From Bacteroidales bacterium (GTDB lineage: Bacteria; Bacteroidota; Bacteroidia; Bacteroidales; F082), in NCBI GenBank assembly GCA_024400295.1, contig JAKSNA010000008.1, positions 1 through 64,000 of the forward strand: a stretch of 64,000 nt of DNA. Reading direction: 5' to 3'. Of the stretch, positions 43,846-50,946 are shown in pieces; the stretch's first letter is position 1; each line of letters begins with the position of its first letter. The notes under the pieces were generated by a model, which saw only the letters and a program-made list of their open reading frames with translations, was not told the DNA's origin and did not search any database. A program made the position numbers and the translations under genes.

Positions 43846-44298
43846 TCAAACTATTTCAAAATCCAAATCAGCGGAACTTGAGATTTGAAATGAGAACTTT
43901 GTCTTGCCTGATTTATGTGTTATTGCCACGTCACACAAATTTATGACATCCATTCCTATAAGTATATCAGTATCAGGAAGTTCATCACAAATAGTCTCCA
44001 ATTCAGCAAGCTCAATTTTATTTGGAAGTAAAAGATTAACTCTGAATTTCTCAACTTCTACCATTTCATGTGTGTTAAAACTATGAGCCATTCCAATTGG
44101 AATCAAACCGAGTTGCTTTACCAATCTCTTGGAAATCATTGTTTTAACTGCACCAGTGTCCCAAAGGAGACTGACTTCATGAAACACCGGATGATTTCCA
44201 GTGTCAAATTTAGGAGAGAATGGCTGTGAAACACTGCCACAAGTCGTTATCGCCGAGACATATTTATCCCAGCAAATTGTAAAAGGTACAGGTTTCAT
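43846..44298 (-). CDS. Retropepsin-like aspartic protease
   Basis: The 150-residue single-domain protein has the aspartic protease signature SLLWDTGAVKTMIS (about 44-57), where Asp-Thr-Gly is the catalytic triplet. A later hydrophobic flap-end LIGMDVINLCDVAITH is typical of the retroviral protease fold. Such proteases work as homodimers. It follows the 78-residue gene by one base, so the two form an operon with the vegetative promoter at 44553. The substrate is unknown, and the pair seems an accessory insertion between permease units. Confidence 0.75.
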   Translation of the reverse strand: MKPVPFTICWDKYVSAITTCGSVSQPFSPKFDTGNHPVFHEVSLLWDTGAVKTMISKRLVKQLGLIPIGMAHSFNTHEMVEVEKFRVNLLLPNKIELAELETICDELPDTDILIGMDVINLCDVAITHKSGKTKFSFQISSSADLDFEIV

Positions 44299-44299
44299 G

Positions 44300-44536
44300 T
44301 TATTTTGCGATATGATGATTAAAATAGGTATATGCCTCTGCTCCAGGCGTACAAAGTTGCATTATAAAATTGCCCAAACCATAACGGTTTTTCGCATCGT
44401 GATAAGCCGCAGCATCATCTTCACGATTCCATACACTTACAACGCCATCCTTTGTGATAATCAGATACTTATCATTGTACTTCTCTACCAGTTCGTTCTG
44501 ATGCGAAAGATAATAGTCAAAAAGCTGCTTTATCAT
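44300..44536 (-). CDS. Small DUF5678-like protein paired with the retropepsin
   Basis: A 78-residue soluble protein: NELVEKYNDKYLIITKDGVV, VWNREDDAAAYHDAKNRYGL, NFIMQLCTPGAEAYTYFN. The pattern of a short sheet (KYLIITKDGVVSVW) followed by an alanine-rich helix matches the small DUF5678-type proteins that often precede retropepsin-like genes. Function is unknown; it may be a substrate or chaperone of the protease. Confidence 0.65.
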   Translation of the reverse strand: MIKQLFDYYLSHQNELVEKYNDKYLIITKDGVVSVWNREDDAAAYHDAKNRYGLGNFIMQLCTPGAEAYTYFNHHIAK

Positions 44537-44552
44537 AACCTTAATTTTTTTG

Positions 44553-44560
44553 CAAAAGTA
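44553..44560 (-). promoter_or_regulatory. -7 promoter element of the retropepsin pair
   Basis: The minus strand reads TACTTTTG followed by C, 17 nt before the start codon. Confidence 0.6.
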
Positions 44561-44664
44561 AACTTTTTTCGCGAAGAAAGCAGAATATTTTTAAAATATA
44601 TTCTTCAATCTCGGAAAATCAACCAGACCCGCTCTGGCACTCTCTTAACTCTCCTCTCTAATCT

Positions 44665-47115
44665 CTACTCCTTCTTCAGGCTCTCCACCGGATTCGCGTT
44701 GGCGGCTTTCCATACAGACAAGACAACCACCGAAATCACTATTCCGAATAACAGAACTATTCCGATGAAATAAATCCAGATTCCTAATGGCACTTTATTC
44801 AGGAACAGATTGAGAATCAATTCTTTGATGAAATAAGACAGCACACAGCCGATAATCACTGCAACCAAGGCGAGTTTCATGACATCGGAGAGGAAAAGAC
44901 GAATCACATCTTTTGCCGTTGCTCCGTTTATTTTCCGCAAAGCGACTTCGGAACTGCGGCGGCGCATCTCATCGTTGATGTAACCGACAAGTCCAGCCAC
45001 GGTGATTATCAATATCACAGCAAACGCAAACAGAATCATGTCGCGGATGTAACGAGCCTCCTTGTAAGCATCCCTGTAATACTCTGAATATGAATAAATC
45101 TCCACATCTTCACCATGTCGCATCTCCTTGTAAATATCCTCTATCTCCTTGATATTCTTGTTATTAACTTTATCTAATTTCATTAAATGACAATAAAGAC
45201 CTCCCATCTCCCCCTCGGTCGGACCATAAAACATCATGCTCGGACGATTGTCACTCGAGATTGTAAGACCAACAAGAAAATCTTCATAAACACCGCAAAT
45301 TGTATAAACATTCAGTTTTCCCGTGTCATCAAAATGCTCTGAAAAGCAAATCTCACGACCGACAACAATATCCCACCCCGTAGTAATCTGCAACTTTTCC
45401 TTGAATTTCCTGCTCACAAGAACTTCACGATGGTTTGCAGAACAATTATTTTCTTCAAAATAACTTCCTTCGAGCAATGGTATATCAAAGAAATTCAAAT
45501 AGTTGCAATAAACCGAATGCAAATCGCAAGCATCAAACAGCACCTCATCGGTGACCTCAGAAGTATAGACATAGTTACCTGATGGCATTCTCATCGGAAT
45601 GACATAGCTAAACAATTGATTTTCAACAAAAGGCAAATTGCCAATTTCATCTTTGAGATTATTCAAAGCATCCATTTTATTTCCTTTTGTAAAGTTAGCA
45701 CTGACAAAAACCACATTTTTAAAATCATAACCTGGGTCAGATTTTACAGAATAATTGTATTGAAACAATACGACAATCACGGTCACGATGATGGCATCAG
45801 AGAACAAAAACTGGAGGGAAAGCAACATTTGCTTCCAACGGCGATTCAACTCCTTGAAACCTCTGAAAACATTGGAAATCGGTGTGCGCCAATATATTAC
45901 GCCCGAAAAATAACCGCAGATAAGAATTATCGTCGCTACGATGACACCAGTCACTGTCAAGCCGCCTGACGCAAATAAATCATTAACTTTTATTGTGGAA
46001 AGTTGCTCGATGTTTTTGTCAAAAGTATAAATAAGCATGATTGCAAAACCAAGCGAAATAAGGATTTCCACAAGTGCATCGGAGAAAAGGATGGCGTAAA
46101 TGTTGCATTTATTTGCACCGTAACACTTGCGGACTGCAATAGTTTTCGAGCGTTTCACCAAAGCCGAAATGCTAATCAGGATGTAATTAAAAACTGTTGC
46201 AGCCAGCACAATCATCGCCACAATCAACATTACGAGGCAGACATTTTTAACACCATCTCTATTGTAATTATATGATTTTAAAGGTGTTAAATAAAATGAA
46301 ACCTTTATGTTGCTTTTTGCAATCGTTTCATGCGGCAGCTTCTCCTCACACATTTTGTCAATAGCCAATGAAACATCGTCCTTATTTGCAAACCTGTGAA
46401 GTTTCACAAAACTATTGTATCTGTCGTTTCCGAACCAGCCATTTGAGCCATCGCCAATAAACCTGCTGATTCCAACCATCGGGACTATGACATCAGTCTT
46501 GTCGAGAGCAGAATTCACAGGAAAATCCGCATAGACACCGCCGATGACCATCAGCACATCCTTATCGTTTTTTTTATAAATCATTTGTCCGACAAGATCT
46601 TCAAAGTCATCATGAACGCCGAACAAATTTTCCGCAAAAGTCTTGGAAATCAATATCTTTTCAGGCGACCTCATGACATCTTTGACATCTCCGGCAAAGA
46701 TTTTCCGTGTGAAAATATCAAAGAAACAACTGTCAGCCACAATCCCAATTCCGCATTTGCAACTATTGATTTTCCCTGTAAGATGATTTTCCTCAACACT
46801 TTCAAGAATCTCCTCTGAAAAAATCCATGTATAACGCGTTGCCGTCTCAACAGTCGGCGAATATTCCTTGATTCCGACGGCAATCGCGCCCGGAGTCCTG
46901 TCATATTCATCAATTAATCCATCCTTTTCATACAAAGGCATCACTCGATACACGCGATTCAAGTCTGGAACAAAACTGTCGAACGAGTGTTGTAAATATA
47001 TTATCGAAATCAGTGTTATGCCGACGGCAAGACCAACCGACATGATGACGATTTTCAACAATGAATTGCTTCCCTTTCGGAAAATGCGCAGAAAACTGTC
47101 GAGTAATATATTCAT
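44665..47115 (-). CDS. FtsX/MacB-type ABC transporter permease, third gene of the TolC-HlyD operon
   Basis: About 816 residues from ATG 47115 (a TTG frame opens at 47121 inside the HlyD stop). The plan is the same as the other three permeases, with an N-terminal helix, MacB-like core, LVKRSKTIAVRKCYGANKCN at the first bundle, a second core, and RRRSSEVALRKINGATAKDV before the last bundle. The end is ANANPVESLKKE. It directly follows the membrane-fusion protein and outer membrane channel genes, so it is the member most clearly linked to a tripartite envelope-spanning complex. The base composition is more A/T-rich than in the other permeases. Confidence 0.88.
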   Translation of the reverse strand: MNILLDSFLRIFRKGSNSLLKIVIMSVGLAVGITLISIIYLQHSFDSFVPDLNRVYRVMPLYEKDGLIDEYDRTPGAIAVGIKEYSPTVETATRYTWIFSEEILESVEENHLTGKINSCKCGIGIVADSCFFDIFTRKIFAGDVKDVMRSPEKILISKTFAENLFGVHDDFEDLVGQMIYKKNDKDVLMVIGGVYADFPVNSALDKTDVIVPMVGISRFIGDGSNGWFGNDRYNSFVKLHRFANKDDVSLAIDKMCEEKLPHETIAKSNIKVSFYLTPLKSYNYNRDGVKNVCLVMLIVAMIVLAATVFNYILISISALVKRSKTIAVRKCYGANKCNIYAILFSDALVEILISLGFAIMLIYTFDKNIEQLSTIKVNDLFASGGLTVTGVIVATIILICGYFSGVIYWRTPISNVFRGFKELNRRWKQMLLSLQFLFSDAIIVTVIVVLFQYNYSVKSDPGYDFKNVVFVSANFTKGNKMDALNNLKDEIGNLPFVENQLFSYVIPMRMPSGNYVYTSEVTDEVLFDACDLHSVYCNYLNFFDIPLLEGSYFEENNCSANHREVLVSRKFKEKLQITTGWDIVVGREICFSEHFDDTGKLNVYTICGVYEDFLVGLTISSDNRPSMMFYGPTEGEMGGLYCHLMKLDKVNNKNIKEIEDIYKEMRHGEDVEIYSYSEYYRDAYKEARYIRDMILFAFAVILIITVAGLVGYINDEMRRRSSEVALRKINGATAKDVIRLFLSDVMKLALVAVIIGCVLSYFIKELILNLFLNKVPLGIWIYFIGIVLLFGIVISVVVLSVWKAANANPVESLKKE

Positions 47116-47117
47116 AA

Positions 47118-48380
47118 TCAATAATTATCATTGAAAATCAAGACATCAGCATCGCCGAATTTGTCGTAGCCGCTTGTGATGACCTGTTCGCCGGGGTTCA
47201 GACCTTGCGTCACCTCGTAGTAGTTCGGGTTCTGGCGTCCGATTTTTATGTCGCGTTTGTAGGCCTTGTCGCCATCGACGACGAAGATCCAGTTGCCGCC
47301 GGTTTTCTGGTAGAATGCGCCGCGCGGGATGAGAACCGAGCTGACCGCCTGTCCGAGCTGGAGGTTGAGATAATACGTCTGTCCGGCGCGTATGTTGTCG
47401 GGACGCTCGCCGGTGAGTTTGAAGTCGGCCTTGAAACGGCCGTCGCGCACCTCGGGATAGACCTTGCGCAACGAGGCGGTGAAGTGCTCGCCGTTGCGGT
47501 CGAAGGTGGCTTCAAGACCCGCCGTCACGCGATCGATGTAATGCTCATCTATCTGAGCCTCAATCTTATAGTTCGACAAATCGTTGATCTGCCCGATTCT
47601 CATTCCGGAGGAGATGTTCTGTCCGAGCACCGCGTCGAGCAGTCCGAGTTCGCCGTCAATCGGGGCTTTGACCGTAAGGTTGTCTTTGCGCTGGCGGATC
47701 ATCAGCATGTTGCGGCGCATGTTTTCGAGGCTTTCCTGCATCCTCTCCACCTCGACGGAACGATAGAGGCTGTCTTGTTTCTGGCGGTTGACGATGAGTT
47801 TCAGCTTGTCGCACGCCAGCTCGTAGTTCTCTTTCGCCTGAAGAAACGTCTCGCGTGAAATCAGCGAGTCGCGGTAAAGAGCCTCGTTCTGCTCGAAGGC
47901 GCGTCGCTGACGGCGGACATCGAGGTTGTATTGCAGACGCTCCTGCTCAACGCTCAGTTTCTGTTGTTCCATGGAAATCAAAGTGTTACGAAGGATATTT
48001 TCCTTCTCGGCGAGTTCAGCCTCCGAATTCAGGATCTGCAAGTCGAGGTTCGGGTTGCTTAAAATTATTATGACATCGCCTTTTTTCACGGGGCTGCCTT
48101 CCTCCGTCACGATTTGTTCGACAACGCCGCCTTCGAGCGGGCTAATCTGCACAGTGCTGATGGGTTGCACCTGTCCGTTGATGCGGATGTAATCGTTGAA
48201 CTCGCCTTGTTTCACGGTGCTTACCGTGATGGTTCGGGCATCGATGCGCACCGACGAGCTGTTGTCGCGAAGCACGAGCCACAGCACGAAAGCCGCAAAC
48301 GCCGCGAGAAACACGAATTTGATGTTCTTCTTCTGAAAAACGGCCGCAAAGCCAGTCTTCTTTTCAATTTTTCTATCCAT
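47118..48380 (-). CDS. HlyD/MacA-type periplasmic adaptor (membrane fusion protein)
   Basis: The 420-residue protein has an N-terminal membrane anchor (FVFLAAFAAFVLWLVL, about 20-36), barrel-sandwich lipoyl-like halves (EGGVVEQIVTEEGSPVKKGD and APIDGELGLLDAVLGQNISS) and a long coiled-coil hairpin between them (about 115-230). A beta-barrel domain and C-terminal membrane-proximal domain (PRGAFYQKTGGNWIFVVDG, LNPGEQVITSGYD) complete it. It would bridge the FtsX permease to TolC. It lies between those two genes in one operon, with 2 bp before the permease start. Confidence 0.93.
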   Translation of the reverse strand: MDRKIEKKTGFAAVFQKKNIKFVFLAAFAAFVLWLVLRDNSSSVRIDARTITVSTVKQGEFNDYIRINGQVQPISTVQISPLEGGVVEQIVTEEGSPVKKGDVIIILSNPNLDLQILNSEAELAEKENILRNTLISMEQQKLSVEQERLQYNLDVRRQRRAFEQNEALYRDSLISRETFLQAKENYELACDKLKLIVNRQKQDSLYRSVEVERMQESLENMRRNMLMIRQRKDNLTVKAPIDGELGLLDAVLGQNISSGMRIGQINDLSNYKIEAQIDEHYIDRVTAGLEATFDRNGEHFTASLRKVYPEVRDGRFKADFKLTGERPDNIRAGQTYYLNLQLGQAVSSVLIPRGAFYQKTGGNWIFVVDGDKAYKRDIKIGRQNPNYYEVTQGLNPGEQVITSGYDKFGDADVLIFNDNY

Positions 48381-48407
48381 ATCCTATTTTATTTATTATC
48401 AATATTT

Positions 48408-48497
48408 TAACACAAGTTGCACGAGTTTATTTCACAAGTTACACAAGTTTTCAATACCTAAATACCTAACCACCTAATCACCTAAATACCTGACACC
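48408..48497. repeat. Intergenic repeats between the TolC and HlyD genes
   Basis: TAACACAAGTTGCACGAGTT (from 48408) and CACAAGTTACACAAGTTT (48433-48450) belong to the family seen at 35532-35602. They are followed by short iterations of ACCTAAAT/ACCTAACC up to 48497. These run into the end of the TolC gene and encode its last residues RYLGD. Confidence 0.8.
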
Positions 48498-49823
48498 TTT
48501 ATAATAATTCACGACTTTCGATTTTATGACGAAAGTGAAATACGCATGAAGCCGCGCCGCCTCCGACTCAAGGCGGTTGTTGCCCGACGCCTGAAGTTCG
48601 AGGGCGGAGATGAGGCCCTGTTCGTAGCGTTTCTGATTCAGTTTATACGCAACAGCCTGACTGTCAGCGCGTTTGTCAGCCTGAACGAAAGCCTTCAAAG
48701 CCGCGTCCCTGTCCTGAACCGCGAGTTCTATTTCAACTTCGAGGTCTTTGGTTTTCTGCTCGAACTCATATTGGGCGATTTTCCAGTTGTTTTTTTTGAT
48801 TTTCGCATTCGTCTGTCTCGACAACCCGTTGAAAATCGGAATGTTAAGACTCAGCTGGACATATTCACCCTGACGGTCGTTGATTTGTTGCCAGAACGGG
48901 TCGGCCTTGTAACCTTCCATGAAAGAATTGATGTAACCCGTTGAATATCCGGCGTATGCGTAAAGCGACGGAGTCATCTGCCATTTCGAGGTCTTGAACC
49001 TCAGACGCGCCGCCTCGATATTGTTTTTCGCAATCATCATCGAAGGATGGTTCTCTTTCGCGAAAGCGTAAATATCCTCAACATTTGCGGCGTTTGAACT
49101 TTCAACCAATTGAATATCAACGCTGTCATCAATCTTCAGCTCATCGCTCATCGGGAAATACATCTTCTGTTTGAGAACCGACAGGGCGTTGGCATAATTG
49201 TTTTGCATCATCACCAAATTATAGTCTTTTTCAGCGACGAGAGCCTCTATCTCGGCGACATCGGCGTAACTCTTAAGTCCTTGTTTCTCTTGGCTTTGCG
49301 TAAATTTCAGATTTTGATTCGCCTCATCGAGCTGCTGTTGCGCCAACGCGCTCATCTGCGAGTAGTAAATGACGTTGTAATAAGCCTGAATCACTTCAAG
49401 GCAAAGCTCATCTTCTATTTGCTGTTGTTCGGCGACACCTAACTCCTTGGCGTTCTTTGCGATACGGAAGTTATTCACCACGCTGAACCCGTCGAAGACC
49501 GTCCAGCCCGCCGAAAGCGAGTAGCTGTTGTTGAAAGTTGTATAATTTGAATATACATTCGTTTCGGGGTCGATGGAGCGTCCGAAATTCGCCGAGGCGC
49601 CGACACCGCCGCTCACCGACGGGAGAAATCCCATGCCTGCAGCGAGTTTTTCATCTTTAAGTATCTGATTCTGTGCGGCTTTGATTTTGGTTTTCGGAGC
49701 GTTTTCAATCGCATAACACATACAGTCATTTAAAGAGAAAACCGAATTTGTCTGGGCTTGAGACGTGCAGCAGTGCGTCTCTGCAATTGCCAAAAAAAGT
49801 ATAATCGCGAATATTTTTTTCAT
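48474..49823 (-). CDS. TolC-family outer membrane efflux protein
   Basis: The 449-residue protein has a signal peptide (MKKIFAIILFLAIAETHCCTSQ) followed by two OEP repeats of paired long helices and strands. Landmarks are SLNDCMCYAIENAPKTKIKA, SYSLSAGWTVFDGF, NYANALSVLKQK and LSLNIPIFNGLSRQTNAKI. It would form a trimeric channel through the outer membrane that docks to the HlyD adaptor. It is first in the operon, behind the best-conserved sigma-54 type promoter of the window. The last codons lie in a short-repeat tract. Confidence 0.93.
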   Translation of the reverse strand: MKKIFAIILFLAIAETHCCTSQAQTNSVFSLNDCMCYAIENAPKTKIKAAQNQILKDEKLAAGMGFLPSVSGGVGASANFGRSIDPETNVYSNYTTFNNSYSLSAGWTVFDGFSVVNNFRIAKNAKELGVAEQQQIEDELCLEVIQAYYNVIYYSQMSALAQQQLDEANQNLKFTQSQEKQGLKSYADVAEIEALVAEKDYNLVMMQNNYANALSVLKQKMYFPMSDELKIDDSVDIQLVESSNAANVEDIYAFAKENHPSMMIAKNNIEAARLRFKTSKWQMTPSLYAYAGYSTGYINSFMEGYKADPFWQQINDRQGEYVQLSLNIPIFNGLSRQTNAKIKKNNWKIAQYEFEQKTKDLEVEIELAVQDRDAALKAFVQADKRADSQAVAYKLNQKRYEQGLISALELQASGNNRLESEAARLHAYFTFVIKSKVVNYYKGVRYLGD

Positions 49824-49848
49824 TTTTCAAAAATTTGCAATATCGCTA

Positions 49849-49863
49849 TCAATCATCGTGCCA
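49849..49863 (-). promoter_or_regulatory. Sigma-54 type promoter of the TolC-HlyD-permease operon
   Basis: The minus strand reads TGGCAC, GATGA, TTGA, matching TGGCACG-N4-TTGC at all but the last base. The centre is about 65 bp from the proximal palindrome of copy 4. Confidence 0.78.
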
Positions 49864-49918
49864 AAGTATTTAAATAAATGATTATCAATACTTTAACGAT
49901 ATACAGATTTTTCAAAAT

Positions 49919-49955
49919 GTCAAAAAATTGGACAGCAGGTGTCAAAAAATTGGAC
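49919..49955. promoter_or_regulatory. Upstream activator site, paired palindromes (copy 4)
   Basis: GTCAAAAAATTGGAC occurs twice (49919-49933 and 49941-49955), centres 22 bp apart, with the GCAGGT linker matching the GTGGGT or GTAGGT linkers of the other copies. Confidence 0.8.
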
Positions 49956-50027
49956 AGTTCACGTAGAGCAATGGTTTCACGCAGAAACAACGGAAATGAC
50001 GGAAAATTAATGTTATGTTAAAAGCAA

Positions 50028-50469
50028 TCAGCAGAACAAATCTTCAAGCACCAATTCCTTTTGGATAACATCGGAATGTTCGTTGTGTCCGATGCCTTTT
50101 GATGTTATCATTGTTATGATTATGTTTTTGTCAGTCTTTGTTATTTCCCTGAATGTCAATATTTTATCTTCAATATCTTTTTCATCTTTTGCTGTCAGCT
50201 GATAAGGCTTAGCGTAAAACTTCATTTCGCAAAGGTTTATCGTCTTGTCGGCACGATCGATCAGCAAATCTATTTGAACGGAACGTTTCTCACCTTGTGC
50301 CATTACCTGAAAATATAAAAGCATAATTGTCACCTACAACTTTCTGTATCAAAAACGTCTTCCCCACGCGTCGTCTTCCATACACCGCTATAAATTCAGA
50401 TTGATTGGAATTGAGATAACTCCTCAACAATTCTTGTTCTTTTTCTCTTCCTATAAATAACTTATTCAT
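50028..50469 (-). pseudogene. Decayed AAA ATPase/DUF234 gene with internal deletion
   Basis: The head (from ATG 50469) encodes MNKLFIGREKEQELLRSYLN and the P-loop segment AVYGRRRVGKTFLIQKV, then stops. In another frame, the tail from about 50320 encodes KRSVQIDLLIDRADKTINLC, EMKFYAKPYQL and ITSKGIGHNEHSDVIQ, which is the C-terminal nuclease-like end of the same family. Intact members have about 450-500 residues, so some 300 or more codons between the pieces are missing and the frames no longer match. A full-length gene of this type is not present in the window. Confidence 0.8.
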
Positions 50470-50946
50470 ATTCAATATTTTTTTCGGCTGCAAAATGTAC
50501 AAATTATTTAAATACAGAAACAAAAATCATGCACGAAACTGATTCTAAAGTTGTTATTTTTTATATATTCAGGACTGATTTCAAACATATTTTTTAATCG
50601 TGGTTTTTCACAAAAAGTAGTTTCGCCTTCATAAAAAGAACGTTCATCACATTTAATCATTATCATTTTATGATTATCATAAAGTGAAATTATTTTATGA
50701 CAAAAACCAGAGAATGGAGCTGACCTGAACTCATCAACAAAGGATGTGTTGAAGCTTTTGACCACACATGAGAAAGACTTTCATGGCCCGCCGATATTTC
50801 AAAGTCTTGTTTACATCCTGCATCTGTGGCATTGCTCGAAATAATAAAAAAAATTCTTGCATTTTTATTTTTTCATTTCTACATTTGCAAAAATTTTCAT
50901 CGGAAAAATTGAAAACAATTACATGCAATTAAACCTTTAAATTTTT
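50470..50946. other. Intergenic stretch, no confident gene
   Basis: Very A/T-rich. A minus-strand frame of 85 codons (50508-50765) shows no recognisable family, no promoter and biased composition, so I leave it uncalled. The only clear signal is a plus-strand -7 element, TACATTTG followed by C at 50880-50887, for the oxidoreductase gene at 50947. Confidence 0.6.
50880..50887 (+). promoter_or_regulatory. -7 promoter element of the fused dehydrogenase gene
   Basis: TACATTTG followed by C matches TAnnTTTG, about 60 nt before the ATG at 50947. Confidence 0.6.

Noticed and set aside
50508..50765. Minus-strand 85-codon frame upstream of the decayed ATPase gene
   Set aside because: No family resemblance, Phe/Ile/Asn-heavy A/T-driven composition, and no promoter. 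It could be a relic, but nothing supports it.
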